A DNA stretch of 64,000 bases from Neckera pumila (taxonomy: Eukaryota > Streptophyta > Bryopsida > Hypnales > Neckeraceae). Every line of letters starts with the position of its first letter. Position 1 is the stretch's first letter. The stretch is from positions 20,567,660 to 20,631,659 of the forward strand of contig OZ018414.1 of the NCBI GenBank assembly GCA_963969595.1, in the 5' to 3' direction. The notes under the pieces were generated by a model. It did not search any database and was not told the DNA's origin. It saw only the letters and a program-made list of their open reading frames with translations. Positions 10,090-20,882 of the stretch are shown here, piece by piece. The position numbers were made by a program, and so were the translations under genes.

Positions 10090-13000
10090 CTGGGGAGAAA
10101 GGAGGACACGCAGATCTCCTTGGCAGGTGCCGTTCACGCCACCTTGTCAGGTAGTCATTTTCATTTCATTGAGCGACTATGTGGAGAGATGTCTAGTTCT
10201 GGTGAGAAAAAGATTCCCTTTCTTATGGAATGAGAATTTCGCTGCTCATGGTGGGTACCGACGTTCATGCTCTGGAACTGATCATCTTTGCCACCTCAGA
10301 TTGACATCATCATGCCGGTAAAGTCACCTTGCTTTCATAAATTTGTTGCCGAATCTGGAGACTATTCTCACAACACTACGTTGATGGTATATCTGACATG
10401 GTGACATGTTTTTCTTCAATTTCCTGCATGGAGAAACCAGCTCCAACAAGCCGTTCAGCACGAGACGGTTTGCAGTTTCCACTCCTGCACTAATTATGTG
10501 CTCAATTCACTTTCCAGTCTGCGAGAAAATGCCTTCCCTCCCGAAATGAGCTCCTTGTTGCCTGATTTAACAAAGGTTGGGGAAGCGTTCAGTCTTCGTT
10601 CAGGTCACAGAAGAGAAGACCTTTGGGGTTGCAATGAGATTCCAAGCAACGTTTTTCGAATCTAAGACTTCAGTAGCACTTGTGGGACATGAAATAAGGT
10701 ATGGGCCACTTAGAGCTGCCACCTGAAAATGTACAGTACACTTTACATCCATTTCAAGTGGCGATTCTGGGTGCACATGGTTCAGTTTACTTTACATTCA
10801 ACTCCGTCCAAAACTGAACCACTGTTACAATGAGAGAACTCATCATAAGGCATTAAAAAATTCAACAAACTACACTCTTTTGGGTCCACTTATCTTTCGT
10901 AACAATCTTGAACTTCGAGGGGCCCTTTGCTTCCCATGAATCAAAGCTCCATTCACTCTAAAAAATCTTGAATGCAAATGTGTCCATGATTTGTGGGCCA
11001 GTGTAATACAAATTATTCTTGTTACATTATCAGTGGAGAAGGACCCCAAGCCTTCCTATTCAAGAATGTTATACTAACCTTGAAATGATGTTGGGGATGT
11101 TGTGTATCCTTGGGATGTTTTTACAAGGATTGTATGATGGAAAAAAACAATTCTTTATCCAAAAATTTTAGGAGGAGTTGCTGAGTGCCCTCACTATTAT
11201 ATTTTTAATTTTTTAAAAAGAAGAAGATACTTAATCCACAGATAATCCTTGTAGTGTGTTTTGGCCCCTTTTTGCTCTATACTCTTGATGTGAATTTGAG
11301 CTATGAAAATGAAAGTTTTGAGTTTGTGCCCGACTGACCGAATAAATTTTATCAATTGTAATCTCTTTTCCAATTGGAAAAATTGGAAAAACTAAAAAAA
11401 TTCAATATTTCATTGCAATTTGAACTTTAGGTATATAACCGTGGTTTATTTTATTTTATAATTTTATAATGGCACAAGAATTATGGTTTATAACATGATG
11501 TTATACACTAATATATATATATATATATATACTAGGATTTTTTTTGGTATATTTTGTATTTTATATTATTTTTTTCTCCTTTTTTTTTTACAGAATTTAC
11601 AATAGTTAAAAATTTTCACAAAAAATTGAAATTTTTATGACTTATGTGTTTTGTAATTTTTTTGAAGTTTGCATCACAAGTAAAGATGTCACCCCTAAAG
11701 TCCTAAGGCCTCTGATCATGCATTTGCAATTTTTTTATTCAAATGTGGAATTTTGTTCAAATATTATTTATACATTTTTTTAGTAAATTTGTGAGACTAA
11801 CCTACTAACCTAAGTCCTAATTAGGATATACGGTGTACTGATCTTGGAGATGATCCATGGTCATTTAAGACTATATTCTACAGATTTTTTAGCTAATTGG
11901 TTGCATATACATGATTGCTTATTTGTATAACTACTGATTTGCTCAAGACCTTTTATCTCTTGGTTTGACTTTGTTTTAGCATGAATTCTCCTATAAGGTT
12001 ATAACAAGGTCTTTTGGGCCCTAAAGATCATATTAGGATAATAATATATTCATACCACTTACTTTCCAAAGTCCAAACATTCTTTCAGTGAACTACATTG
12101 AAATGCATAAAGCCTTGTACACAAATAGACCAAACAGACAAAGAGAAAAAATGATTGATTAGCTTTTTTATTCATTTTATTTCATGCTTGACAAATTTAA
12201 AAACATGAGTGAAGTTGATTGGATTATTAACAAACAAGTAGATTTGTATATTTATTAGTACAAATTCAGAAAAAAAAACATTTCAAAATATGGTTTTATA
12301 TTAAATTTGGGTTGCAATTAACAAAACCATGGTTTGAAATGTTTTTTTGTCTACAGATTCTTACTAGTGATTGATTGATCAAATTGTCTAGTTAGCATTA
12401 CAGAAATTACATAATTAAAAACTATTTTGTAGATCTCGTGATCTTAAATGAGAAAGATCAAGAGATTTATGTGCCAAAATAGTTCAACAAGTAAAACCTG
12501 GGATTTTATACAAAATGTAAATACAATTTTATATTTCTAAATAAGATGAATTTGTCTTTCATCAAATAAGATTTTAGAAACCAATTTTTGAAATATTTTC
12601 TATAATAAAGATGAAATTTTATACTACGTCAATTGTGGGGAGATATCCCAATCACTTCACAAATATTGTGAAAAGTTATAAATTTATTATTTTGGATTGT
12701 GATCAAAGGACTTTTCAAGTAGGTTATCAAATCCAAATTTCTTTCTAAATTGCATTATACTCATCTTGTTTGTTCATGATCAATTTTGTTTATTCATCTT
12801 GTATATTTATGAAACTTATAAGATGTAACATAATGCAACTTAATTTGTCTTCAGTACTTAGATCCTATTTTTTTCCAATAACTATTTGAACTTTTGAATA
12901 CATTTGATGAACAATGTAGAGATTTATTTTTAAACCTGTTTTAAATTGTAACTTATAATTACCATTGATTGCATTTCAAAATGGAGTTTCTTGGCTACAT

Positions 13001-13669
13001 ATTGTAATGATTTGTAATTAATTTAAGAGGAAAAGACCAAAAGATATTTTAATCTAAAGAAGGCAAATTTTAATCTCAAAACCACCATTTTACCTAATAC
13101 CAACATAACAAATTACAATTGTTATCAATAGTCTAAAAGCACATTACAACATTTTCATTGAAACCACACATGTGATGTATACATTAGTTTTGCAATCAAA
13201 TATATGAATATGAAAATTGTAAGACAAAAATATTGGTGACCATCAACACCTTATGATTTGCAATATAAACTTCAAATGAATTATGATAAGGATTAGCTAT
13301 TTTCAACTCTTTGAAATCCAAAGCTCAAAGTTGAAATAATTATAAAACTCAAAGTGCAATCAACATACACTATGTTCAATTTACAAATGAATTATTATTG
13401 TTTTTTAGTACTGTTACTATATACATATGCTATAGTTTGAAAAAGGTTGTAAAATGTAATATAGAATATATTTAGGTTTCAATTTTTTTATAATAACTTG
13501 TTTGAAAAGAAACATGAATTTATCATTTTTTTTTAATAGTAGATCGATTTGGTGATATTTTTGTAGATCAATTTGCATGATTATACAGTAATGAAGTTTT
13601 CTTATTTTCAATCCAAAGCTAAATGATATTTTCTTAAAATGGTTTAAATGATTTGGAAACAAAACCGTG
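10090..13669. other. Intergenic, promoter side of the DUF1218 gene, then AT-rich DNA
   Basis: The first several hundred bases have mixed composition and probably hold the promoter and leader of the minus-strand DUF1218 gene. From about 10.8 kb the sequence becomes strongly AT-rich with only simple features, such as a TA run near 11511-11530. A CCCCTAAAG string near 11692 may be the decayed end of a TTAA-family element, but no second end was found. No coding sequence is supported. Confidence 0.5.
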
Positions 13670-14503
13670 ATGTCTACCTATGCCAATGTACTTCTCAAAA
13701 AGAATAATCTAAAAAATAGGCATAGTTATAGAAGACAGGCTGAGCAATCTGCTCGAGAAAAAAACAAACAACGAAGAGGCAAGGAGAAGGTTCTTATTCC
13801 CCCAATTTCACCTCATTTTGAAGATTGTCCAATTGGTGAAGCTGAGAAAGACGTGATAGTTGGCAAGCTGCTTGAAGACAGAGCTCTTGAGATATCAACT
13901 GTAGCACAAGAGATTCATGACATTCAAAAGGAATGGCACCGAGAGTTACATCGTTCTAGTGTTGATGACAATGAGCAATGTAATCTATACCATCCAAAAT
14001 TAAAAGAAATTAAAGATCGAGAACAAGAATTAAATAATATCAAGGAAGAAATGATTTGTATACTGAAAAACAGGGATGAAGAAAGATTATTGAAAAAAAT
14101 AGAAAATAAAAGTAACGATTCACGTAATTTTCAAAGGAGACCACGTAATGATACTAACGAAGAGGATAGTGAAAATAGTGATGAGGATTTTTTCTGTGGT
14201 CCATTGCAATATTCGTGCAAACGTGGTGAAGATGCATCTATTATGGATGATGACACGGATTTGTTGGAAGAAGATGTACCTGAAGAAATTGATGTTGAGA
14301 GTGAAATTAATTTCATTGAGGGTTTAGTAGAAGAGGATCTACTTGGAAGTAATGTAGATCCTGCATTGAACCTATTACATTCTCTCGAAGATAGTGAAAA
14401 TATGGATTTGGTGTCAAACTTGAAACAACAAAGTAGAAATTTTGAAACCCAATATTTTGAAATGAAAAATCTTTTGGAGGAAATTGAACGCGACTTAGGG
14501 TAG
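13670..14503 (+). CDS. Uncharacterised charged coiled-coil protein, single exon
   Basis: An uninterrupted 277-codon frame from ATG 13670 to TAG 14501-14503, in an otherwise AT-rich gene-free stretch. An in-frame TGA lies 18 bases upstream, so the ATG is the natural start. I do not recognise the family. Visible features: a basic N-terminus (residues about 10-40, many Arg/Lys/Gln), a short IPPISPHFEDCP segment, a Glu/Lys-rich helical region with heptad-like spacing (about 65-150), a very acidic Ser/Asp/Glu region (about 160-230), and a C-terminal amphipathic helix. Codon composition differs from the AT-only background, so the frame looks selected. No intron, poly(A) tail or flanking direct repeat was seen, so a retrocopy is possible but unproven. 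It could also be an exon of a larger gene or a domesticated transposon product. Confidence 0.65.
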   Translation: MSTYANVLLKKNNLKNRHSYRRQAEQSAREKNKQRRGKEKVLIPPISPHFEDCPIGEAEKDVIVGKLLEDRALEISTVAQEIHDIQKEWHRELHRSSVDDNEQCNLYHPKLKEIKDREQELNNIKEEMICILKNRDEERLLKKIENKSNDSRNFQRRPRNDTNEEDSENSDEDFFCGPLQYSCKRGEDASIMDDDTDLLEEDVPEEIDVESEINFIEGLVEEDLLGSNVDPALNLLHSLEDSENMDLVSNLKQQSRNFETQYFEMKNLLEEIERDLG

Positions 14504-15009
14504 ATACATTGCAATTCAAGAAGTGCAGCAATTGCAAGTTTTTTTGTTGAAGTGAACAATGATTATCCGTTTGCATTTTGTATTGAATAGTTGAATCATA
14601 TCTAAAGAGTTTTGTGGAGTAAAATCATATTGCTTGAAAATATTTGACAGCGTCATAAAGGAAATATTCACCATAATTTATGGGAAAGTCTTCCTATGGC
14701 TATAATGATCATTTAAGGGTGATTGTAAAAAAGACCGATACTATTTTGCGTCACACTTGATGTGCTAGAGTTGTTATTGGCTGTAACTTTTGAAGCATGA
14801 ATCCAACATTAGAAAAATTCTCCTTCCGGAGGGCCGCTCCACAATGACCAAACCAGTCTATTAATCACCTGAGAATTTGTAGAGGCATATAGCTGCAATG
14901 CATTGTCAAAGTGTGAATTTTGCGAAAGACATTAGGACTCCAATAATGAGGTGTAGTAGAAGTCTATTTAATATTCAATCGCGTGAGCATACAAGGTGAT
15001 TAGTTGGAA
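14504..15009. other. Non-coding gap after the orphan gene
   Basis: Should include the 3' UTR of the upstream gene. No repeat or coding structure is recognised. Confidence 0.4.
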
Positions 15010-15780
15010 ATTTAATCAAATTTAGTGAAATTAAGAAATATGAAGTGGATTTCAAGCTAGTTGCTAAAAAATTAGAAAACTCTTACATTTCCAACTAGCT
15101 TCTAAAGCCACTTAGTTTAAGGTGTTTGAAGATGAGAAGAGAAGCTCTTTATGTACACATGGGGTGGTAGGAGGTAGAACAATCCATGTGGGATATGTAA
15201 TTTAGAATTTGTAGTTTCTCAACCGCTCATAGTTAAATTTAAAGTAAAAATTGTGTTAAAACTAGAATTTCAGACTTCATTTAGGCATAGTAGAATGAAT
15301 TTTTTCGAAAAACTTTGAACCAAATAAAGGTTGATTATCAAGCTAGTTTTCATCTCCAAAAATCCATTTGAGGTGTAGAGCCTCCAATAAAAAGTTATGA
15401 ATACAATTAGGAGAAGGTATTTTAAAATGTCAAAGAAAATCTCCCTTTCAACTCCTTCTAGAATTTTTTTTATAACTTTTTATTCGATGCTTGAAACCTC
15501 AAAAGGATTTTTGGAGATGAAAACTAGCTTGATCATCCACCTTTTTTTAGTTCATAGTTTTTAAAAATAGTTCATCCTACTATGCCTAAATGAAGTCTGA
15601 AATTTTAGTTTTAACACAATTCCTGCATTTGACAATGAGTTATCTCTTCTAAATAACCCATATCCTTTGAAGATTCACCATGGACAATTGATTTCTCTAT
15701 AAAAATAACCTCTTCATCCTTCCTCCTCACCAATTGTCAATGAATTAAGTCTATTGTGATGCCACTAAAAAAACCCTTGA
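15010..15780. mobile_element. Fold-back element, copy 1
   Basis: Long inverted repeats with strongly matching arms at 15252-15400 and 15470-15620 and a centre near 15430. For example, ATTTCAGACTTCATTTAGGC on the left has its complement in TGCCTAAATGAAGTCTGAAAT on the right. The left outer sequence continues to about 15010, judged by its match to a second copy near 50.4-50.8 kb; the right outer limit is uncertain. No ORF. It resembles a non-autonomous fold-back or MITE. Confidence 0.7.
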
Positions 15781-15874
15781 TGGTAGATGTCCTTGGACTA
15801 TTTTTGACATTTGCTTTTTTATTAATAACTTGATTAAAAAACAAGGTATGCAATAAGCATGGTTAAGGTGCATC

Positions 15875-15936
15875 ACAAGACTTGAACCCTGATTATTTAA
15901 CTACTGGTACTACAAGATTTGAACCCTAATTATTTA
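15875..15936. repeat. 37-bp tandem repeat interrupted by a TTAA-family element
   Basis: The unit ACAAGAYTTGAACCCTRATT followed by ATTTAACTAYTGGTACT occurs at 15875-15911 and again from 15912. The second unit is broken at its TTAA by the element at 15938-16855 and resumes at 16856 (TTAACTATTGGTACT). A third, more decayed unit follows. This gives an internal empty-site control. Confidence 0.75.
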
Positions 15937-15937
15937 A

Positions 15938-16855
15938 CCCCTAAATTCCCAAGGCCATTTTTTTGTCAAAAACCGCTCAAAACTGCCATTTTCGCTGCGT
16001 TCATCCAAGAACACAAAAAAAATCATTTTTTTAGAATCTAACCGTAGGATCTTGTACTTCACTTGTTAAAGATCATGTAGTAAAAATTTCATGAAGTTTG
16101 ACCGTACGGATTGGAAGATATTAGCATTTGAAGTTGGAAAAAGAAGTTTTTTTGAGCTGTGGCCTGTAATTTCAGATGACTTTGACCGCCATTTGTGGAA
16201 AGTTTTTGCACTATAGACTTTGAATTTAAAATTTTTTATGTTGGAGATGTGAATTGAGAGTCTAGGAAAAAAATTTCAAAGAAAAAACACTTGATCTTCA
16301 TTCTTTAAAAAATTGTTAAGTAGACATAGGTCCAAGATTGAAAAAAAAACTAAATCGTTAACAGCTCTTAGATGGGATTGAATTACAATAATCCCAATGG
16401 TGAGATTGTTTTAGCAAGCAAACACCATATTCTCAAAAAAAAAATTGTGAAAAATTGTGAAAATTGCATTCAGAAATGAATTCTACAACTTATTTTTTTT
16501 AGGAAGATGCTCTAAGTGCCCGAAAACTAAGATTGTCCAAAACTTTCTCATAACAAATCCAAATGGAATGAGTCAAAGCTTCAAATTTAGACAAAAATAG
16601 ATTCTTTCAAAGAAAAAAAAAAAAAAAAATTGACTTTCTGCAGAAAAAATTTTGCTGCCCGCCAAGTTTGGTTGAGGGTTTTTGTGGTATAACTTTTGCT
16701 CCCGGGCACCAATTGGAAAAAAAATATATCCCCACAAAGCTTAGCAGTTTTTCTATTTTCAAAAAAAGTTTCAAAAAATCACGACAAAAATTCAGCTCGT
16801 AGGTACTTGCCCAAAATCTGATTTGTCCCTCGAGGGGACAATGGGACTTTAGGGG
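15938..16855 (+). mobile_element. TTAA/CCCCTAAAGG-family element, full-length asymmetric subtype
   Basis: A 918-bp element bounded by TTAA at 15934-15937 and 16856-16859. Left end CCCCTAAATTCCCAAGGCC, right end GGGACTTTAGGGG. The internal order is AACTGCCATTT near the left end, AATCCCAATGGTGAGATTG at 16390-16408, TTTGCTGCCCGCC near 16650, AACTTTTGCTCCCGGGCACC near 16690, and TGCCCAAAATC before the right end. No ORF approaches transposase length, so it is non-autonomous. Confidence 0.85.
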
Positions 16856-16859
16856 TTAA

Positions 16860-17734
16860 CTATTGGTACTTGGATTTCGAACCACTAACAGCCATTGGAC
16901 ATTGTGACTTCAAGTGATCGACTATAGAGGAAAAACAAATTGTTAAGCAAAGTTAAATGTAATCCTGGGGTGCTTTCAGCTGCTTTAGAGCGGCCCTCAA
17001 GAAGGCTAAGAATTTCTCTAATGATTAACTTGAAATTTTTATTGGAGATGGCTAACTTGATAATGTTTAGATCCCTTATTTTTCAAAAAAAATCAAAAAT
17101 CATTTTACATTTAAAAATTTAGAATTTAAAAAAATTTCGAAATTTCGAAATTATTTTATTTTATGTCCTCCATATGCGTGCAAACAGGGCTCCCTTGCAT
17201 CCGCAGTTCTGAACATTCAAAATTGTTTCAAGATCATTTTGTTGGTGAAGCCACTTTTACATAAAGTCTTCCCCAAAGGGCAATTACTAGTTTCTTTAAA
17301 AATTGTTTTTCCTATTTTTTACAAATTAAAATGTGAAAATACCTATTTTCATGAGATTTTGCATTTTTCCAGTTCTCCTACTTAGAGAATTTTTCTATGC
17401 TTTTCCTTCCTAAAGTATCTTCTTCTTAAAGGTGTATACATTAAACCAATTTTTCAGATTTTTTAAAATTGTTTTTCTAACTATACAGTACTTCCGAAAA
17501 AAAATAAGTATTGTGGAAAATGGTACATTTTTTGGTCAGTCTTTCTTGCATTCACCCTTGAAAGTCTCTTTGTGTATCCATACTTGTATAATAACTATCA
17601 TCATGGAAGACCTTCCACAAGTTGTAGTAGCAAATTTCATAATGATGTTTATAAGTTCTTGAACTATTTCAAAATATTGTTTAGAGTAATATGGGTTAAA
17701 TAAAGTATAATTCAATGTTGTGTTTAGCTGTGTA
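16860..17734. other. AT-rich non-coding DNA
   Basis: No supported gene. Contains homopurine and AT runs; short open frames here are not convincing. Confidence 0.4.
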
Positions 17735-17738
17735 TTAA

Positions 17739-18500
17739 CCCCCAAATGTAAAAATTGCGTTTCTCGGCAACATTGTGATTTTCGGCAACTCACTACAAAT
17801 GGAGTTTTTATTTTTTTTGTTTGAAAATTTCACACAACATGTGCCTGAGGAGTAACTTTAAGGCCCAACAATTTTCATAAATTTTTAACAATAGAATTAT
17901 TCGTAAAGTCCAAACCAGCTTGAGCGGGACTTTTTGGGAAACAAGTGGACTATAGAAAGGCATCTCCAGCCGAACCATCAAGCTTTTTTTAGGAAGCTTG
18001 CGACACACGACCTCAAAAGTGGGGTCCAAATCTTCTTAAGCACCATTTTGATGCAAAATTCAGTTTCACACCTAGTTTTGTCCCAACTGTGCACAACTTT
18101 TTGAACTCATCCTGCTTTTTCGCAAAACTGATGGGTTTAAACCCCGTTTTAGCCTACTTTACAAATAACTCTAATGTATTTAAAAGTAATGAAGATGGTG
18201 GGTCTTAATGCACTAGAAGAAATTTGTGTTTTAGGTGGCATTTTGTGATTTTTTTAGACGGATTTTAGGTGACATCGGGAAAAACAACTTCTGTTTTTCC
18301 TTCAATAATCACGTCGAATATAACATCCAGATGTTATATTAGACGTGATTATTGAAGAAAAAATAGAAGTTGTTCTTTTTGATGTCACCTAAAATCCGTC
18401 TAAAAAAATCACAAAACGCCACCTAAAACCTCCATTCATATTCATAGTGAGCTATTGTTAAAATACATTGTTAAAAAGTTATGAAAATTGTTGGGCCTTA
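17739..18500. mobile_element. Decayed palindromic TTAA-family element with a CACTA MITE inside
   Basis: The left end starts after TTAA 17735-17738 with CCCCCAAATG and matches the left arm of the palindromic copy at 45764 (GGCAACAT, CTCACTACAAATGG, GAGTAACTTTAAGGCCCAAC). A short right-arm piece remains at about 18470-18500 (GTTATGAAAATTGTTGGGCC). The middle is replaced by unrelated sequence, and the CACTA-type MITE at 18211-18449 lies between. Confidence 0.55.
18211..18449. mobile_element. CACTA-type palindromic MITE
   Basis: A 239-bp element starting CACTAGAAGAAA and ending in TAGTG. The arms share TTTTAGGTGGC and GACGGATTTTAGGTGACATC, and a central perfect hairpin is built on TCAATAATCACGTC. 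The presumed 3-bp flanks (ATG, AGC) do not match, so either the site has mutated or the boundaries are slightly off. Confidence 0.7.
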
Positions 18501-18860
18501 AATTCCTTGATCGTTTAGGAAAAGGTCTATATCTTCAGGATAACTTGATTTGACAAATTCAAACTTCAATCTTCCCTTTCTTTATATACAATTCTAAAAC
18601 TCGGTCCTTTGAATTTTGTAATAGTACAATTATACAATGCTAAACATTTTTTTGAAAATCAAAATTTCTTCAAATTTGTCCAAAAGGGTACAAAGAGTTT
18701 ATCTAGGAACTTGTAGACTATAGCTTGTAGCCACCATGAATTTGAATGACACCTTTTCTTCTTCCTTTTGAAAAATGAACCACGACCATTAAATCTTAAA
18801 AAAAAAAAAAAAAAAAAAATAGTCTGGAATCCAAGGGCAAGCCAGAGATAAAGCACAAGA
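18501..18860. other. AT-rich spacer with an A tract
   Basis: Contains a long A run near 18799-18820 and no gene. A few open frames are composition artefacts. Confidence 0.4.
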
Positions 18861-19063
18861 CACTATAAGAGAAAGGGGTGTTTTAAGTATAGTCCTAGTA
18901 ATATCGTCTTTTAAATAATGACCTTTAAGTAAGGTTTTTAGTAAAATTGTACTAAAAAGACAATCTTTTTAGTAAAATTTTACTAAAAACCTTATTTAAA
19001 GGTCATCACTTAAAAGACTATACTATTAGGACTATACTTAAAACACCTTTTCTTCTTGTAGTG
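18861..19063. mobile_element. CACTA-type MITE with AGA target duplication
   Basis: A 203-bp near-perfect palindrome. Left end CACTATAAGAGAAAGGGGTG, right end the complement of CACTACAAGAAGAAAAGGTG. AGA flanks both sides (18858-18860, 19064-19066), the 3-bp duplication expected of CACTA/EnSpm transposition. No coding capacity. Confidence 0.85.
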
Positions 19064-19746
19064 AGAAAATTTCCACCGAAACCAATGGAGGTCATTCAAA
19101 TAACACGCCATTGCAGAACCAATCAACAAAGAATAAGTCATCAATAAAGGCTTTCCTGTTATGACTACATCTATTGTAAAAATAGAGGAGATGATTCCTA
19201 TGAGCCATCTGTGAGCCATTTATTCCCACCTTTGGAATAAAGTGTACACAAAGCCAGGTTCTTGTATTTGTAAGATTGAACTCCTAAGGGGTGTCTCATA
19301 ACGTGTAATCCAATTGAGCCTTCCAAGCAATGGATCTTTGTTGTTTTCCTACTCCTAATTGTTTACTGGTTAGTACTTAATCAAAATAACCAAACTGAAC
19401 CACTTGTTAGAATTGGCGGTCGGTTTTGACTTTAGTTGTCAAAATTGAGGTCCAATAGTTGTTAGTCAAACAAGATGAAAAAAATAACTTAATCTGTAGC
19501 CCTTTCTTAAATGACAAAGAATTCTAATCTTAACGGAGATCTCTAGCAAATAATAATGGATGAAGTTTTAACTTAAATTATCTTTGGTAAACCTTTAAAC
19601 CTTTGAAATAAGTTCTCAACTACTTTTTATTAGTGGAATAAACTTGGAATTTTATTGTTATCCTTGGAGATTGATGTTTTTATCTTTTTACCTTTGCTTT
19701 TGATTCTTTAAGAAGGTAAAAACTCCTAACTTTTAGCTTCTTAATT

Positions 19747-20030
19747 TAAATGTTATTTACGGTTGAATTTTAACTGTGTCGGTTCATCAAAATTCTTACG
19801 TAAGTTTTTTTTACTCTAAAGTTCTAAGTTTTGATTTCCGAAGTAATTGTTATTTACTATGAATTTTGACCATGTTGGCTCATCAAAATTCTTACGTAAT
19901 TCTTTATTTACCCTAAAGTTCTAACTTTTGACTTCCTAGGTAACTGTTATTTACTGTGAATTTTGACTGTATTGGTTCATCAAAATTCTTACGTAATTCT
20001 TTTTTATCCTAAAGTTCTAACTTTTGAATC
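19747..20030. repeat. About 97-bp tandem repeat, three units plus one dispersed
   Basis: Units share TTCATCAAAATTCTTACGTA, CTAAAGTTCTAA and TGTTATTTACKRTGAATTTT. Three lie in tandem at about 19747-20030, and a fourth relative lies at about 20245-20345. They sit inside the minus-strand retroelement derivative. Confidence 0.75.
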
Positions 20031-20645
20031 TATTTTTATCTTGTATTCTAATGTTCCTAAAATATTTCTAAATGGTTTCTAAATGGATAAATTACCTTTT
20101 ATAATTCTTTTTATCCTTAGTAATAATTTCTCTATTGATTCTTATTAATTGGATAAATTTGGAGTTTTGACTTTTGTCTTTTGAAATCAACATTCTTATC
20201 TTTTAATCCTTACTTTAAAATTTTAAGAAGATAAAAGCTTCTTACTTTTGACTTCCTGGGTAATTGTTGTTTACGGGCGAATTTTGACAGTTGTCCAGTT
20301 CATCAAAATTCTTCCGCAATTCCTTTTTATCCTAAAGTTCTAAGTTATCGCTGCTTTTACCTTATAACCTAAGATTCCTAGAAGATTCCCAAAGATTCCT
20401 CTTGGTAACTTCCTCTTTTTACAACTATTTTTCTTCTAGGGATAAATTCTAATAACTTTTCTTTAATTGTGGTAAATCCTTTGTAATTGCTATGGTAAAT
20501 TTTAAAAGTCTTTAGTAAACTTCCTATTGGGTTTTTTCCAAATTTCCTATGAGGATTCCAATTTTACTTTAAAAATAAAAAAATTTAATGTATAATCTAC
20601 TAGCTTGGAAAAAATTGCAAGAATTCTAACTAAAATAATCAGTTA

Positions 20646-20882
20646 CTAACCCTGAACATTGTTGCTTTCCTCGTTGTACAACGCCACCCACTGGTCAACC
20701 GCACGCTCCAACTCCATCTTCCGTATGTGATGTTTTGGCGTTTGATTTTTTATAACCTTTTTAATGGGTTTTAGAAATCCCAACTTTTTTCTTCCAAATA
20801 CTTTTCTTTTCTTTTGTCTATTTTCTTTTCTTTCAAGTGTTTTTCTTTTCTTTGAAGATATTTTGTAGAAATCAAATCCCAA
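20646..20882 (-). other. Small lysine-rich open frame within the retroelement derivative
   Basis: A 78-codon minus-strand frame with a very basic N-terminal part and a segment MELERAVDQWVALYNEE near the end. It follows the AG-rich tract and lies where a gag start might be expected. It could be a leftover of a short leader peptide or chance; no family is recognised. Confidence 0.2.

Noticed and set aside
15875..15937. tRNA-like T-arm strings (complement of GACTTGAACCCT)
   Set aside because: They belong to a 37-bp tandem repeat. No anticodon arm, D arm or acceptor pairing could be built.
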